From Spirochaetia bacterium UBA5368 (GTDB taxonomy: Bacteria > Spirochaetota > UBA4802 > UBA5368): 5,871 nt of DNA. This document shows positions 5,797 to 5,871 of this stretch, piece after piece. The translations under genes and the position numbers were made by a program. The notes under the pieces were generated by a model. It made no database searches. It was given only the letters and a program-made list of their open reading frames with translations, and was not told the origin of the DNA. The stretch spans positions 25,540-31,410 of the forward strand of contig DHPI01000009.1 in assembly GCA_002407865.1 (NCBI GenBank), in the 5' to 3' direction. Position 1 is the stretch's first letter. The number at the start of each line of letters is the position of its first letter.

Positions 5797-5871
5797 ATTT
5801 TTACATTAATTTGATAAATAAGGTTTCCCAATAATCCGGAAAGAGTGCAAAATCTTTATACCCATAGGCCA

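Larger units (their letters stand above)
5664..5871. other. Non-coding stretch at right edge, AT-rich tail
   Basis: No credible gene was found here on either strand. The left part holds the NUDIX ribosome site and promoter and the 10-bp inverted repeat. From about 5797 onward the sequence turns AT-rich and includes a small dyad, TTTCC (5824-5828) and GGAAA (5838-5842), with a 9-base loop. A plus-strand ATG at 5786 has a good GGAGG before it but stops after seven codons (MLSGFLH). The next gene lies beyond the window. Confidence 0.6.

Noticed and set aside
5786..5809. Seven-codon plus-strand reading frame with a good GGAGG site
   Set aside because: Too short and without features; GGAGG next to ATG can occur by chance. 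A leader peptide for a gene beyond the window cannot be shown.
5761..5871. Possible 5' end of a tmRNA: GGGGATG followed later by GGATTCGA on the plus strand
   Set aside because: In tmRNAs about five bases separate the GGGGNNG acceptor strand from GGNTTCGAC, but here there are eleven. The invariant C after TTCGA is T, and the following sequence is too AT-rich. The 3' half would lie outside the window, so this cannot be tested here.

Overview
This window is GC-rich bacterial DNA holding four complete genes and one gene cut off at the left edge. From left to right these are: a HEAT-repeat protein (+, open at the window start), a class II aldolase-family protein (-), an aldehyde ferredoxin oxidoreductase (AOR) (-), the SOS repressor LexA (+) and an ADP-ribose-pyrophosphatase-like NUDIX hydrolase (-). 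There are no tRNA or rRNA genes, CRISPR arrays or insertion sequences. The best taxonomic clue is LexA: its winged-helix region (FPPTVREIGDEFGIT, then KGAYDHLKAIEKKGYI) looks like the spirochaete (Leptospira-type) LexA as I remember it. A spirochaete or a related anaerobe is therefore my best guess. The oxygen-sensitive, Mo/W-dependent AOR also points to an anaerobic or microaerophilic life. The assignment is inference from one or two proteins and could be wrong.

Layout. Positions 1-1404 carry an all-HEAT solenoid. It runs convergently into the minus-strand pair AOR-aldolase, with only 25 bases between stop codons and a GC-rich hairpin in that gap. AOR (start 4344) and the aldolase (start 2608) overlap by 16 bases, so they are almost certainly one transcript with coupled translation. 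AOR and lexA diverge from a 136-base intergenic region. That region holds a strong sigma70-type lexA promoter (exact TTGACA, 17-base spacer), a pair of TGTTTAGTA direct repeats straddling its -10, and a possible overlapping promoter for AOR. lexA and the NUDIX gene converge with 22 bases between them. The last 208 bases hold the NUDIX promoter, a 10-base inverted repeat and an AT-rich tail with no recognisable gene.

How the genes may work together. LexA probably represses its own gene through the repeats at its promoter. Because the divergent AOR-aldolase unit starts within the same 136 bases, LexA could also affect it. The aldolase and AOR form a plausible two-step unit: a class II aldolase would release an aldehyde, and AOR would oxidise it to an acid while reducing ferredoxin. 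The substrate is not known. The aldolase is unusual in two ways: an N-terminal region that looks like a decayed second aldolase domain, and clusters of cysteines flanking the metal site. These make the AOR-aldolase pair the most interesting part of the window. The HEAT protein and the NUDIX hydrolase have no evident functional link to this pair.
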